Shown here piece after piece: positions 34,991 to 48,500 of a stretch of 64,000 bases of DNA. The translations under genes and the position numbers were made by a program. Within the stretch, counting starts at the first letter, position 1. The number at the start of each line of letters is the position of its first letter. Source of the DNA: Gymnopus androsaceus JB14 (Eukaryota; Basidiomycota; Agaricomycetes; Agaricales; Omphalotaceae); the NCBI GenBank assembly GCA_009733575.1, contig ML769427.1, forward strand, positions 124,001 to 188,000, given 5' to 3'. Under the pieces are notes generated by a model. The model was not told where the DNA came from. It searched no databases and worked only from the letters and a program-made list of their open reading frames with translations.

Positions 34991-35405
34991 CCAAAGTAGC
35001 ATGAAGATATAGCTCGATTAAATGTGATAGTACGATAACTACAGGTTTTGTCGTGACACCTAGCCTTACTTCTGGTTGAACCACATATCGAAACAAGGTG
35101 TGTTTGTCATTTTTAATCTGAAAGCACTTTGGCGGCCTACTAGTAGCCAACATTATTTGATAATTTCGACCAACTCATGCATTCATTAAATGGCGGCCGT
35201 CTCCCGTTGGGATTCAGAAATCGGAAGATATCGTCAGCATCGTCTCGTATCGAGTAGGCTATCTATGCATACACTCACATTTTATCACTGGTCGGCTGAC
35301 ATGTTAATATCCCTTACTTTCAACCCAGACCTGCCATCCTGTTAACCGAGTGCTTGTATAAATATAAACTATCATCGTGGTACTTGAGTATATTTTGCCC
35401 CTGAT

Positions 35406-36694
35406 ATGTCTCTCACAGACTCCCGTGTAGCTTTGGTTACTGGCGCAGCTCAAGGAATTGGCAAGGCCATCGCTATACGTCTTGCCTCTGACGGGTTCAA
35501 AGTGGCATTGTGTGACTTACCAAGCAAGCGAGAGCAACTTGAAGCTGTAGCTCTGGAAATCGACCAGAAACATCCGGGGTTGGGAACTTTTGTCGTTCCT
35601 GCAGATGTATCCCAGGAGGAGCAAGTGAAGGAATGGTAGAATCGTCTTCGAAGGCTCTAGGGGGTCTGGATGTGGTAAGCCTCAAGTCAGGCTCCTTCGA
35701 ATGAGCCAGTGCGAATAAGTGATCCATTTACAGATGGTCTCAAATGCAGGAATATTGGGTGTTTACAAATCGATGCTAGACATGTGTGCGTTTCTTCCTA
35801 CTAATGCTAGCAATTTGAACTGACCGTCGCTTTTCGATGAAGCTATCGAAGAGTTTGAACAAGTGCTGCGAGTAAACCTATCGGGCTGCTTTCTTTGCTA
35901 CAAGTATGGAGCAAAAGAGATTATTGCTAGTGGGCGTCCAGGAGGCAGAATCATTGGCGCTTCATCGTACGCAGGAAAGCAAGGTGCGTGGGCATGAACA
36001 CATTTCAGCAGTTAGTGTCGAGTGTAACGTCTTTATGTAGGCATGGCATTCGGCTCTCACTATTCTGCTTCCAAATTTGCGATTCGTGGTTTGACTCAGA
36101 GTGCTGGTATGTGTTTCTCTCCTTCTGATTTTCGATATTATCTGTATATCTCATGATCTAGCGTTGGAACTTGGCCAGTATGGAATCACCGTCAATGCAT
36201 ATGCACCAGGTAAGTATAGCTACTTGAATGCTTTCCGCACTTCCTTTCCTCACCGCTTGTATAGGAGCTATTCGCACCACAATAGGTACGCTGAATGTTA
36301 TATTATATGTTATCGCGGTTCTAACGCCGACTCGTGCTTCTAGGTGAACACCTTGTAGCAAGCGGCATTGGTATAAAAGATGTATGTTTGCTGATTTACA
36401 GTAAAAGTTCTTAGCTATTTTAATTCTAAACTAAAACTTTGTATACACTTAGCTGCTCCCAGCTTCCCTTCATTCGCGAAAGCTGGAGAACCAGAAGATA
36501 TTGCCAGCATCGTCTCATACCTAGCGTCGAAGGAGGCTCATTATATCACTGGTAAGTGTCCAACAAGTTATCGGCAAAATTGTTTACTGACATTGCTTGA
36601 AGGACAAACTGTACGTGGTCGTGTTATGTTGGGAAAAATAGTGCACTGAGACTTCCTCAAGATATCGGTCAATAGCGGCGTATTCTTTGATTAA
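35406..36694 (+). pseudogene. short-chain dehydrogenase/reductase, copy 2 (frameshifted)
   Basis: Same SDR as copy 1: MSLTDSRVALVTGAAQGIGK, a Rossmann start, then MVSNAGILG, GRIIGASSYAGKQG, HYSASKFAIRGLTQSA with the catalytic Tyr and Lys, a conserved PEDIASIVSYLASKEAHYI and a final SVNSGVFFD. Unlike copy 1, the first half is open up to VSQEEQVKEW. Then a missing base (GAATGGTAG versus GAAATGGTAG at about 35632) gives a TAG, and a second base is missing a few bases on. Exons are separated by introns of about 55-100 nt. The substrate is likely a small alpha-hydroxyketone or diketone, by family analogy only. Confidence 0.75.
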
Positions 36695-37060
36695 CTCAAG
36701 TCCCAGCCTTGGAATGGGGTCTGGTAGAGCATAACATCTGTACTTGTAGCATTTTTTTTTGATCTGGAAGTAAAGAAAATTCGATAAGTAAATGGATGCG
36801 TACCCTGGAGGCGCGATATTTTTGACTCGAAGTAATGTTTCCGTTGGATGTATGCACGCATAGTACCTAGATGTCGAAATCGTCTCGATATTCGAATTCA
36901 AGGATATCATCTTTGGAGTGTCATTACATTGATACTAGTACAGCTGAGATGGTTGGGTATATACAGTAATGTTCATACTATCGTAAATCGTAAAGCGTCC
37001 AAAAAGTGCCGGTCGTTACTGTAAGTATTCTTCAAATAGTCACATTTCATAATCATTCAT
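36695..37060. other. convergent intergenic region
   Basis: 3' ends of SDR copy 2 and the DUF2235 gene face each other here. There is no gene. A T9 run at about 36753 is the only simple feature. Confidence 0.4.
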
Positions 37061-39197
37061 TCAACGTAAACTGGCGTTCCTTGCCATTGAGCCTTGGGTG
37101 TATATGCGAGAGCCTTGTCCGCGATCCGCGTCTTGACCGTTACATGGAATAACGGGTTGGGAATGTATATTTGTCGCCCTCTACCAAGGTTCCACCTAGA
37201 TCAGTATTGTATGTAAGTACTAAATCCTGCTGACCGACTCGGAAAATACGATAGTATACAACTCACGCGTAGGATGTATGCCAAGCACAGTTAGCATCCT
37301 GATACTTCGACTCCATAGGCAGAATCTCCAACAACCACCAAGCCGGGTCAGCCACAAGCGCGTCATGTAAGGGCTGCACCGCGTCAAGTGCATCCAGCGC
37401 TCTCCAAGAACTGGGTACAGAGCTACTGCCAGTACTGTCTGTATTAGATCCAGTCGAAGGAACTTCAGGCTTTGAAGGAATGGCAGCAGGGATAGCTTCG
37501 AATGGGATTTCCAGTTCCATCAAGCCAGCTTCATTGAACTGGATTCCGCATTGAGATTCCATTATCTGTCGGATCATCCACCTCAAAGATGAAGTATATC
37601 AGTCCAACAACTCTTATAGTGATGATGTGCCTACCTCAAAGGGATATCAGCCAAAGCCTGCTTGGTCGCATTTGGGACGCTGCCACCACCGATATCTGTG
37701 ATAGATGTCCTATATTGAATGTCTGTTGAGATTGACTTGAGCGTTGACTTACCGCCATGACATCCAGAAAACCACACTTCCAAGACATCAGTCTCAAAGA
37801 CGGGTTGCACCACTACCTTCACCTCAGCCTGCTGAAGTTTCGGTTTCTTCATCTTTATCTTGCGAAAGTAATCCGAAAGAGCTCTTTTCATGGGAAGAGG
37901 GGTGATTTGGCTTTCAGGATCGGATGCCTTTGGTGAGGCTGAGGCTGCAGGTGCAGTGCCTGATGCATCTGAAGGGATTCGATGAAAGAGGTTTGGTTTG
38001 AATCGACAACGGTGCTACGATAGAAACCTAATAAGCCTAAAGAAGATGGGCAGATGTGGAACATAATAACGTGCCTCGTCGAGAGAAAGCGCTATGAATA
38101 GGTTATTGCGATCGGCGTTAGTCCGAATCCGACAAGATTTGGACATGGAGGGACGGACCTTGTCGAAATGTTTTGATCGAAGTGTTGTCGCTTGTAAACG
38201 GCAGAGTCTTGGTAGCTAACACACCCACAGATGCCACGGTCTCCCTACAGCGCGCGCGTAGCTGGTTGGATTAGAGCTTCATGACGAGAAGTAGTGTACC
38301 TACCAGACACCTATAAAGTCAATGCCGACGCTCTGGCAATACGTTTGCTTGAATCCTGCGCTCAGTGTGACACTAGCCTTATCTGTTCGGGTGTAGAGCT
38401 TGTAGGCAAAAGGGATCTGCTGCTGGTTGTCGCGAGGTAGCAGTCCAACCTTAAGAAGGTAACCGCGTTACCAACAGCACCCCATGATAGGATATTACAT
38501 TACACACCTTGTACAACATCCCGGCTAACGCGCGGGCGGTGTATGCACCACGAGAGAAACCTATGAAATCATGAGAAACGCGTCAAGACTAATTGGGCAG
38601 AGCTCTCCCACCGAAAAGACAAATCTTGTCTCCAGTCTTGTAGTTTTGCATTAGGAACTCGTAGCCCTGCATTACATGGGCATCCTGAAATAATGGAGCT
38701 CATATGACGTGGATCATGGGAAGAGTTGAATGGGAGCTGTACCAGGTACCTGTTACGGCGTTAGTAAGAGGTGAGAGGGAAAACGAGGGGAAGGATTTAC
38801 CATGCGAATGCTTCGTCTAGAATCTTGGCGCACCACTGGAACACCGGAGAGACGACTCCAGGAGAAAAGTAGGTGCCTATCGATCTACCGGGTCAGCACC
38901 AAGCGTATAAAGAATAGCGCTAGCAGCACACACCGATCCCTGCCTAGAATTCTCCAAGTCAGCAACAACATGATCTCAGACGCGAACGCGAACGCACCTG
39001 GTAGTAGCACAGCTGATCATCAAAGTTGTCCTTTTTCAAAAGAGCAAAGAATTTAACAATATTCGTATTCTAGAGAATGATCAGCTTGCGAGACGAGATT
39101 GGGTAGCACAGCAACATACCTCCGAGCTGTACTCTTCAGAAGTTCCATCGAAGCATAAAATATGAGTTCGTGGTTTCGGTGTTGTTTCGTCAGACAT
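37061..39197 (-). CDS. DUF2235 domain protein (alpha/beta hydrolase-like)
   Basis: Starts MSDETTPKPRTHILCFDGTS at 39197-39195, the typical DUF2235 opening with the CFDGT strand. NTNIVKFFALLKKDNFDDQL follows, then the nucleophile elbow GFSRGAYTARALAGML split by an intron near 38590. The middle has DFIGVWDTVASVG-like sequence, then WFSGCHGDVGGG with the conserved HxDVGGG, and RWMIRQIMESQCGIQFNEAG. The last exon ends KAQWQGTPVYVE with stop at 37061. The same domain occurs in bacterial Tle1-type phospholipases. In fungi these proteins are common and mostly uncharacterised. Introns are frequent and no frame break was found. It is divergent to the RecQ gene with about 320 bases between the starts. 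Confidence 0.85.
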
Positions 39198-39519
39198 GAA
39201 GAAGATGGTGGTACAAAAGGAAGAGGTTCCGGCTGCGTCTCTTGTCCAACACACGATCGTGTCAAAACTTATGGAAGCACTGCACCAGCGGATCGAATGC
39301 TCCCAAATTAGTAACACGTACTTGGCAGGGAAGCAACCTTTCAGCCATTTTTGAGGAGTCATATGGTGCATGAGATTGAATATTGAATACTGCAATAGGT
39401 AAGTAACAAGTCTAACGACAATCAAGTGGAAGAACGTGCGCCACTTTCTGCGCGCACCAGCACGTGACGCCACTGGACGCGCTTGACTTTGAACCCATTC
39501 TCTTGACGTGTTATTTCCT

Positions 39520-42500
39520 ATGGCGACTCACCATCTGATGACACTCTCTGACCCAGTCTACGATAATGGTCTTTTCGATTTTGACTGGGGTGCTATTCCA
39601 CCGGATGTCGATTCGGAATTGAAAGCAAGGATCGAGGATTGTCATCGGTGCGCTCCTTTATTTTCAATCAGAGTGCTTACTCAATATATTCCTTTGTTTA
39701 GTATACTGAGCACCAGTGCGTTTGGATACAAGAATACGCCTATTTTTTGACCAACTCGTTCGCTAGCTTTTGGCCATTCAGATTACAAGGGAAAGCAAAG
39801 AGAGATCATCGAGGCTGCAGTGGCGGGTTCGTTACTTCAAAGTCAGCATTCTTCAATCTGACGAGATCTCCTCAGGACGAGATGTTTTTGTTCTGGCTCC
39901 AACGGGAATGGGGAAAGTGCGTCGCTTTTTTAAATGCTGATTTAGAGCAAAACTGAGACGGCATTCCGCAGAGTCTGTGCTTTCAAATTCCAGCCGTCTC
40001 AGATAAAGTATGCGCAAACTGTACGCTCAGGGAATACACTAAGAGTCATTCCTAAGAAAATTTCCAGCATGGAATGACTCTTGTTATAAGCCCGTTATTA
40101 GGTGCGAAAAGGCTCAAGCTCAACGACCCATTCTAATCAATCCTCCTCAGCACTTATGAAGAACCGTGGGTACCGAAGTTTCTAGGAAGATGGTCTTGAC
40201 TGAATTATCCTCAGAGGTGGACGGTCTTCGACGAAAAGGCGTTGCTGTTGCTTCATTGACATCGGAAACCCCACCAGAGGAGAAGAAAGAGGTATGCGAT
40301 ACTCGGAATATCACCTCCCTTCGCTGACGGCCCTGCAATTAGATCAACGAAGCATTGATGTCTGGACACCCACAAACACGTCTTCTATACAGTGCGCTAT
40401 CCTTGACCTCGGAGAATGCTTATTGACATCTGTATAGCCACTCCCGAGAGGCTGGCTGTCCGGAATTCATGAGACTTCTTGGAATTGTATACGATGCAGG
40501 AGAACTAAATAGGTTAGTGGTAGACGAGGTACGTATCAATACGCTCTCTGCTTGCCTTGCTCTTGTCTGAATATGAGTCCCAGGCGCATTGTATTTCCGT
40601 ATGTTGCCACCAACACTGAGATACGTCTTCCTAATCACATTTTACTGAACATAGGAATGGGGCCACGATTTTCGCGAGGAATATCGAAAAATAGGGCTTT
40701 TCCGTTCAAAATACCCAGACGTTCCGGTAATGGCACTTACCGCGACCGCTACACCAGAGTATGCCGTATCTGCTTATACTCTTTGTTTAGCTTATAACTT
40801 CTTCGACAGTGTTGCAGACGACATCATTCGTTCTTTACGGATGACGGAACGCGACCTTTTCCGCGCAGTTCACCCATTCAATCGACCCAACTTGTACTAC
40901 GAGGTTTGTGTCACTCACTATATCTAAAACCACATTTAACGTCTACAATGGCGTAGGTCCGCTATGCATCTTCGTCCGACGAACTATCCAAGATGACAGA
41001 AATCTGCGACTACATCTGTGGTTTGCACCGGAAACGTGGAAAGGTTGTCTGTGGGATAATCTATTGTCGGACTAAGAAGACGTGCGATGCACTTTCTGGG
41101 TACCTGAGGTCGAAGGGGCTGGCTGCCAGGCCGTATCATAGAGGTGTAGCGTAAGTAAGCACAGTCGGAGTCGGAGCCAAAGAACGTGTGGAACTGACTT
41201 TTAACTCGTTTGTGTAGGAATAACACCCTTGCGAAAACTCTTCAAGAATGGACTGCGCCTGGAGGATCAGAAGCTGGCGGTGTGGACGTGGTGCGTTTGC
41301 TTATTGTGTGCTCCTTCTCCTTTGGCGAACTTCAATCCGGCGGAACAGGTTGTCGCTACCATCGCGTTTGGATTGGGCATAGACAAGGGCGATGTGCGGT
41401 ACATAATCCACTATGATATTCCAAAAAGTTTTGAGGGTGAGCTGTCTTAGGCTTTTTTTGCTACTTCATGGCGATTGACCTTGTGCAGGGTACTATCAGG
41501 AAACTGGTATGTTATTCCGTATCCTGTGGTGGTCGTTTCTGAGTACTGATAGCCTATGTATTGCAGGTCGCGCGGGAAGAAATGGTGCTGTGAGTATAGC
41601 TTTGACTCAATCTCGACAATTAGACCAACTATTCTCCCTACGCAGCCATCCAAATGCATTCTATACTACTGCAAGGCTATTTTCTTGGCTACTGTCCCAT
41701 TGATCTCACATCTATTTATTTATTTATTTAGCTCGCGAAGATCTCAGCCAAGTCCGGAAATGGGTCGTTGATGCACACAAGAATCGGGCGCAGAAACTAG
41801 AAGAAATACACTCTCCTCCTCCGAGTCAGAGGTCCATATCGAGTTTAGAGCAGGTGAGTTGGACTCACTTCCAGTCAAGCATCTGATGAATCCTCTCCTT
41901 CCGAAGCTCGCTCGCTACGCGGAGAACACAGATGTTTGTCGACATATAGTAAGTGTCTTTCAGGATATCTAGGCCCTTCACTGACTCGAAGCACCCTTTT
42001 CATAGCTGATATGTCGCTATTTCGGCGAAAACCTCGACCATGAAGATTCAGAGACCATCAAGGAACATTGCGATATGATGTGTGATGTAGGTCGCTTCAC
42101 GTGTTGCGGAATGAAGTTCAATAATTCAACTTCCCCCAGGTATGCAAGCGTCCCGAGAAGACCAAGCAGCGAAGCCGAAAACTTGGAGATACGCCGCTCA
42201 AATTTCCGACTCTTCCGAGTCATCCCCCGCGGATTCTGGAAACGAGTACAAGCAACACTGCCAACGCCGCTTCCTTGTCGAACCAATATCTCAAACGTAG
42301 TGCAAGTGCCACAAACCATCCACCATCGAAAAAAGCGAGAATGACCGAGTACGCTAAACCTCTGGGTTAGTGAAGCGTTTCTCCATCGGGCTAACATTGA
42401 CGTATACTCTAGTGACCAAACCTCACAGCTCGGCAGAGAGTCTACGGAAGCCCTTCAGGACACCTTTCTTGAAAGCGGGGGCGTCGACGGAATCTAAAGT

Positions 42501-44526
42501 ATCCAAGTCTCCGTCGTTCACCAAAGGATCTTCCCCAAACCCTCTTGCTCTTCCGCATTTAGAACAACCACCAAACAAGCTTGGAGCTCCGTCAACAGAT
42601 GCGGAGACGGAAGATCAGCAGAGGATAGATTTTGACGAGTCTGAAGAATTTAACCTCGAACTTGACGATGAAGACCTTAATGGAAGGGTGATGAATTCGC
42701 AAGACGAGCAGTCGCCTACTCTGACCCCTCCCATCGATCCCATCTGTACGTGGTGACTGTGCACCTCGATCCTTGCAGCTAACATCTCATTTTGCAGCGG
42801 ACTCTGAACCCGAACTAGACATGCCCGTCGAGCTTGAAGACCCGACTTCTGGAAAAGTTCCTGTAAGTGTTTCATCATTTTCTGAGCGGCAACTGCTTAA
42901 CGAATCCTTTCTGTAGGCTGCATTGCGCTTGCCGCGCCATCCAGTCTATACGGCGAACGATATACCGAGTGTTTTCGGGACGCGAAGACCTGTGGAATCG
43001 ACTACAGAAACCTCCGGAAAATGATAAGCGGTAAATATACTGCTAATTGGTTGCGCCAAACTACAATCTAAATCGTTTACTAGTGCGAAATTTATCGCAG
43101 CACTTGCCACGGAAGTGGAATATGACTCGTTATTCTGCTTCTGTAGTACACCTGAAGGATATGAGGTACGCCTTAAAAGCATGGTCGAGGGATTGTCCCT
43201 GCTGGGAGACGAACGGTCTTGGAAATCAGGTAGAGAGCAAGAGTGCTACGAGGATGCGCAGGAGGCAGTTATGATTATGAGACGGATGTGTCGATAGTTA
43301 CGACCCTGATGATGCAAACAGATTTCAAGATCTTTACCTGTGGCGCGCCAAAGCGTCGGATATCGAGCAGATCCTCGAAATCAACATATCCAGCATTCCT
43401 TACCTGGGAGACTGCGTGATCGGGTGCGAGCAGCAGGATTTGATCGGTCCAGCGATGACAAATTTGTCGAGCGCATTCTAACTCGGCCAAACAATAAGGC
43501 GGCTCAGAGCTCAACTCCAACCTCCATCTACGAAGAATTCCTGTCTCCTTATCAAGTATGTTTCTATTGTACTTTCTCTTTATGTTTATTCTTTATTTCT
43601 ATCGTTTTATATGCTTTCCATCAGTTTCGCGATACGCTTCAGGCACAATCTCGTCGGATTTTGTTACGCGTTCGCTAGCTTCGCGTTCGCTAGCTTCTGA
43701 TGTGCCTGCTTAGCCTCGATGGTTTCTCTTCATCTAGATTTTGGTTATCGTGTAAAGCCGTCCTTTTCCTTCGGACACAATTCTTCGCGCCTTTTCTGTG
43801 ATTGAATACGTCGATTCCGCCATTTTCATCTCGCCCAGTCGGAAGCTCGATTTGGGTCGTTTTGGCTTGATAGTTGCGTTTTATTTAGGCCCTAACCGTT
43901 GCGTAGAGGTGTTACTTTGCTTCGTATACGCGTCGTTTCACTGTATTTCCTTGAATATGCCCATTCACCACTTCCATCTTTTTCACTCGATTTTTTTGAT
44001 TCTGGAACTCTTTACTTTGATGTTTTCTGTTCATTCAGGCTCTAGCTAGCGTATACTAACCTTTACATCATTCCTTGTCTGTTAGGTCTACCCAACACCT
44101 TTGAAAATGCCTCAGCTTTCACTTCATGAGTCATTTGCCAATGTACGTGCTATTTTCGATGCTTTGGCGAATCTATCTGATCGGTGCAATTTCCAGGCGC
44201 GAGAGAAGAATCGTGTAACCATTGACCTTACGCTGGTATGTCTCTTGACTTCAACTCACAGTACTATCTCACAGTTATCTAGTCTTCACCTGTGAAAAGC
44301 CCACGGAAAAACAAGGAGAATGTGAATCCACTCGTGGCTGGTAAGAAGAGAAAGAGGATCGATTTAGATGAAGAGGTGATTGAGATTATGGTACGTCTTT
44401 CTCTTGATTTAACGCGACTATGGTGTCTGACAATCTCGTTAGTCATTGCCACTTCAGTCAACTCCAAGACGGCCGTCCACGGAGAAGTCACTGCAAACAA
44501 GCTGCGCAAGCTTGATATTACTATAA
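39520..44526 (+). CDS. RecQ-family ATP-dependent DNA helicase
   Basis: 3'-5' DNA helicase for recombination and replication repair. Start [20 protein letters not shown]. Motif [18 protein letters not shown] is split by an intron at about 39919. [20 protein letters not shown] follows, then motif [21 protein letters not shown], motif [12 protein letters not shown], motif [35 protein letters not shown] (motif V) and YYQETGRAGRNG (motif VI). KCILYYC begins the zinc-binding region. The tail is long, disordered, acidic and Lys-rich ([20 protein letters not shown]), and the last exon 44443-44526 ends SCASLILL. There are more than 15 exons with mostly 50-nt introns, but one of about 525 nt (43559-44084). 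The last stop lies inside a 100-bp direct repeat. Confidence 0.85.
43559..44084 (+). other. unusually long intron of the RecQ gene
   Basis: A join of exon end SPYQ with [17 protein letters not shown] removes about 525 bases, ten times the usual intron length here. It is pyrimidine-rich and carries a short tandem repeat, GCGTTCGCTAGCTT twice, at about 43671-43698. No open frame of note. It may hold an old insertion. Confidence 0.55.
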
Positions 44527-44642
44527 CCAGTCATAACGGCAACCATTGCATCACCATATGACTCCAAGACGGCCGTCCACAAACAAGCTGCGCAAGCTTA
44601 TTACTATAACCAGTCATAACGGCAACCATTGCATCACCGCAT
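44461..44642 (+). repeat. 100-bp direct repeat at the end of the RecQ gene
   Basis: ACTCCAAGACGGCCGTCCAC starts both copies, at 44461 and 44561. The second copy lacks about 16 bases (GGAGAAGTCACTGC) but otherwise matches through AACGGCAACCATTGCATCACC. The first copy encodes the protein end, including the stop. Confidence 0.85.
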
Positions 44643-45351
44643 AACGATCGCCAAACAAAATGACGAGGCAGGCCTGGGCTAGGGCTAAACTTGCGAAGGT
44701 CAAAAATCAATAATAACTTGCCAAAAGCTTGAGCTATATATGAGATCCTGCACCTGTTTGCTGTCTCTCTACCTTGATTTTTGGCTGCGGAAGGCTTCTA
44801 AAGGTTCACAAGCCTCGATTGATCAATGAACAGCAAAAATATCTAGGACTCCAGTCAAGGACTCAATGGTACCTTCGAATTCACCCGGGCCCGGCATTCA
44901 GATACATCGTTCTCACCTCGTTATAATCACATCATGAGGGATCTTAGCCAAAAATGGAGTTGTGATTCAATGGAGTTGTGATTATAAAGAGGCGCATTCC
45001 AGTAACAAGCTGACCTGTCATGCTTGGAGAATATAAAGGCATACAATTCGGGTATACTCTAGTTCAACGTTTATTTCCTTACCACTCCGTCCTACCTCTT
45101 TTGCTCGGTCTTTATTCCTCTTTTCTCTGTCGCTGGAATATGTCCCAAAGTCTTCCAAATAGTTGTACGCGGACTGGCACCCAGAAAGGCTCCTAGTGTA
45201 AATGGTCCTTTATCACGAAGAGTGAGCCCACATAACAATATGCATTGTGTTAACTTGGGCATTATGTTGTATGTATATATTACTAGGCGTACGGAGGATT
45301 CACAAGAGAGAGAGAGAGAGAAAAAAAAATAGAATGAAATGACTACAAGTA
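44643..45351. other. intergenic region with (AG)n tract
   Basis: No gene is supported. A short AG microsatellite followed by A9 sits at about 45305-45329, just past the 3' end of the minus-strand tRNA gene. TGGAGTTGTGATT is repeated near 44956-44987. Confidence 0.5.
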
Positions 45352-45435
45352 GGGCCTGACCGGGAATTGAACCCGGGACCTCGTCGAATAGTGCAAATGC
45401 CCTAACAACGAATCATACTCCTAGACCATCAGGCC
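45352..45435 (-). tRNA. tRNA-Pro (anticodon AGG) with intron
   Basis: On the minus strand GGCCTGA pairs with TCAGGCC. The D arm is TGGTCTAGGAGTATGA. The anticodon stem CGTTG/CGACG encloses TT-AGG-G, with a 12-base intron at 45388-45399 after position 37. The T arm is CCGGG-TTCAATT-CCCGG. The discriminator is C. All stems pair, with one G-U in the anticodon stem. Confidence 0.88.
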
Positions 45436-45504
45436 GACATGAACGCTTTCTATTTTGTATATTATATTTTGACAAACCCAAGTCTACCTATAACTAAAAT
45501 CTAT

Positions 45505-48500
45505 TCAAAGTTCTTCAGATCTCCAAGAGCGTAATAATTCATCCACGCTAGCTATATATGCACCCCAATCATCCCATCTTGGGAATAATGGTTAGCCAAT
45601 GCCTCTGATAATAGGAAATACTTGGGAAATACGCACTGATCTCCACCTGGTGTACCGTTGAACATAGCTATTGCAGCCTGTACCTGCGTACTAGTCCCAA
45701 TTCCCATATCTGCAGATGGTTCAAATCCACCATCTAGCGCAACAAAGTTAGTGCCTTCAAAACTGGACTGCAAGCGAGAAACACACCGAAGCCACCGAAA
45801 GGCGAGGGATCCTGGAAGTACGGTCCCAGATTGTCGGAATAGCCAGCGCCCAGTGCATAACTTCCAAACCCACTTGCACCCACCCCCGCAGCTGTCATAA
45901 CATGAGCAGGCAGTCTCCCAAGATCCTCCGTATGTAGAGGCAGCCCATTCTCAAACGGGTTAGAGACAAAGTCAAGCGTTGGGGTCATCGAAAATTGCGT
46001 GGACAACTGCATGAGTGGTGTGTCCAATGGGAGGAAAGATGCATCCGAGGGCGGTAGGTTTGCGGTTATACTAGTCGGAGCAGCAGTCGAATCGTGTCCA
46101 TCCTAGTCATCGTCTTGGTGAGGCCGTTTTGAAGATCTTGGAGCAAATTCAGCCATGGGTGGCGTAGCTGCGTTCCCTACGGAGATGAGTTCTGATATGA
46201 TGTCGCTATCACCGAAAACCATCACTCGGAGCAAAGAGCAATAAGGAGTAAGCCTAACGAACCACATTCTACCAGCAATTTGCCATCTGAAATGCCACAT
46301 TAGACTTAATTTGGAAAGACTGTATGCGACACACCTTGATTCATAGTATCTTAGTCCTGTGAGACACTTGTCGATATCCTTCATATCTCGTACTGGATCT
46401 GTGGCCAGTCCCAATTGCTTCCCGCACCATAGGTTGAGGAGTAAGGCAACTACCGAGTTGAAAAGAGCTACCTGTAAACGCTCAACATCTGAGACCTAGA
46501 AAGTAGGGAAGGAAGCGCATACAAAAGTACTTGGCAGCGCCTGTTCAACGGCAGCACCTCTTGAATATAACCGATGGAACACAGTCGATATACTTCGCGC
46601 AGCGTTGTAACATACGGCAAGTGAAGAATACGACAAATTGCTTTTCCCGCCACTGAGAATGCCCGGGCGGTGTATCTGGATCTAGACGGCATTGGTAAGT
46701 GTAATACAGGGAAGAAAAAGGTAGACCAACCTGAACCCAGTAATAATCACAATATAAAGATGCTGACTGAACGAAGAAAAGTGGATCTTCTATGTTTGGA
46801 TCCCAGCGCACTACATAGTTTTGGAGAAAGGAATGTCAATTGTTTTACAAAAATCATCGAAAAATGGTTGCCAACTAACGATGATCAGGGATTGTGTCTG
46901 CCCAAGTGTTTAGTTTTGCATCAAGTTCCAATACTATGTTTTCATCCCATGCATTATCTGAAGCCATCGTTTCTGGTTTTTTGAACTGCGTACTAAACGC
47001 CAAAGATCAATCATTAGCACAGGTATTAGGATAACTCATCGACTTACTATGCTGCGTTGCGCAAGGCCAAAAATGTCCATCAATTTGAGGAAATGTATCC
47101 AGGCCGACATGTAAGAAGGCTTTCCGACTGGTTGCTTAAAGGCTTGTTCCGGGTCCGGGTGAAAGAAATACTCATCGTCGCAGTCAAGTGGAAATTCGAG
47201 GTCATAGCTGTCAATGGATTGAGATATTGTATGGCGTAGTGGGAATAAGCTTACTCTGCAGGATTGGTAGCCCTTGGCCGACCTAGGTAGGCACTCATGT
47301 ACGTATCTATGGCAACAAGACACCAGAACGCCCTTTTCCACAGCTCTCCGATGAGAGTTGGTTTGGATCCAAAAACATTCCGCCGATGGGCACCCACAAT
47401 TTGGGCGAAGCGTACTCCAAACCCAAGTAAAGACCAGCAAGGGCCTAGGAATAGTTGTCGACTGTAGAAACATCACTGCGTTCACAATGATTTGCACCCT
47501 AAGAAGTGCATTACTGCGGTTCAAGTCTTGCATAAAAACGATCTGTTCAAAGTATTTCCAGCCTGGAAGGAAAATTCGAGTGAGTTTCAGAAAGGAATAA
47601 TTGCAGCTAACTTCTCACCTAGGCTATGTTTCGATTTCGTGGAGGGAGAAAGGGTCTGTTTGTCGTCCGCATCCCGTGCCGCCAATCCACATACTGATAG
47701 AACCAGCTCCCCAAAGTCCCGATTCTCCTTGTGTAAACTATCTCGCAAGCCTTGTTCAAAATGGCCTCTGTGCAGGAGAGGGAACGTGCTTATTCCTCTT
47801 CTCAAAATACACATCGACCAAGCGTTCAAGAAGATCGGGATCAGGGAATACTAACGTGGTGGAAGGTTGTGAGTTGGGTCGTGTAATTTCTGCCACTGGA
47901 GAAATGAATAAGAATTGAATGAGCACGTGTTCAGATGACACTAGGAGTGCTTACTGGATAAACTTCCCAAAACTCCTGGTCTTTTCGTCTGTGCAACGGC
48001 GTCTTCCACAACATATTCATTTCTGATTTGCATTGCCTGCTTCACCAACGCCAACTGACTGACATTACCGAAGAAGCTTTCATTTACCTCAAGGAGCTCC
48101 AAATGTTTTATTGTGTCGCTAACTTCAAGTTCGACACTGTGATACTCTTGCTCGGGGCGTGTACTCGGCTCTGAGCCTAACGGATATATACTGGAGTTAT
48201 TTTGGCTCCTGAGCTCGTTTTCAAGTGAGCGTGCATATTTCGCTATTTTTGTGAGTGTATCAAGGACCACCGAGGGGTCAGATGGAACTTGGTAAGGTGT
48301 TGAGGTGGATAGAATGACGGTAATTTGAGTTTTAGCAAAGTCAAAATCAGAAGTTTTCAACTGCAGCTTTGATTAGCGCCGTTTCATGATGATGAAAAAA
48401 ACTCACTGAAGAGGTTGGTAGAACATCTCGACTGTTTGAAGGTGTCAGGGGATGATATAAGAAGCAAGTAGAACACGAACGCCGTATTCTTGGATTTCTA

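Noticed and set aside
40984..41226. Minus-strand frame within the RecQ gene
   Set aside because: Shadow of the helicase motif IV exon; the plus strand carries the conserved motifs.
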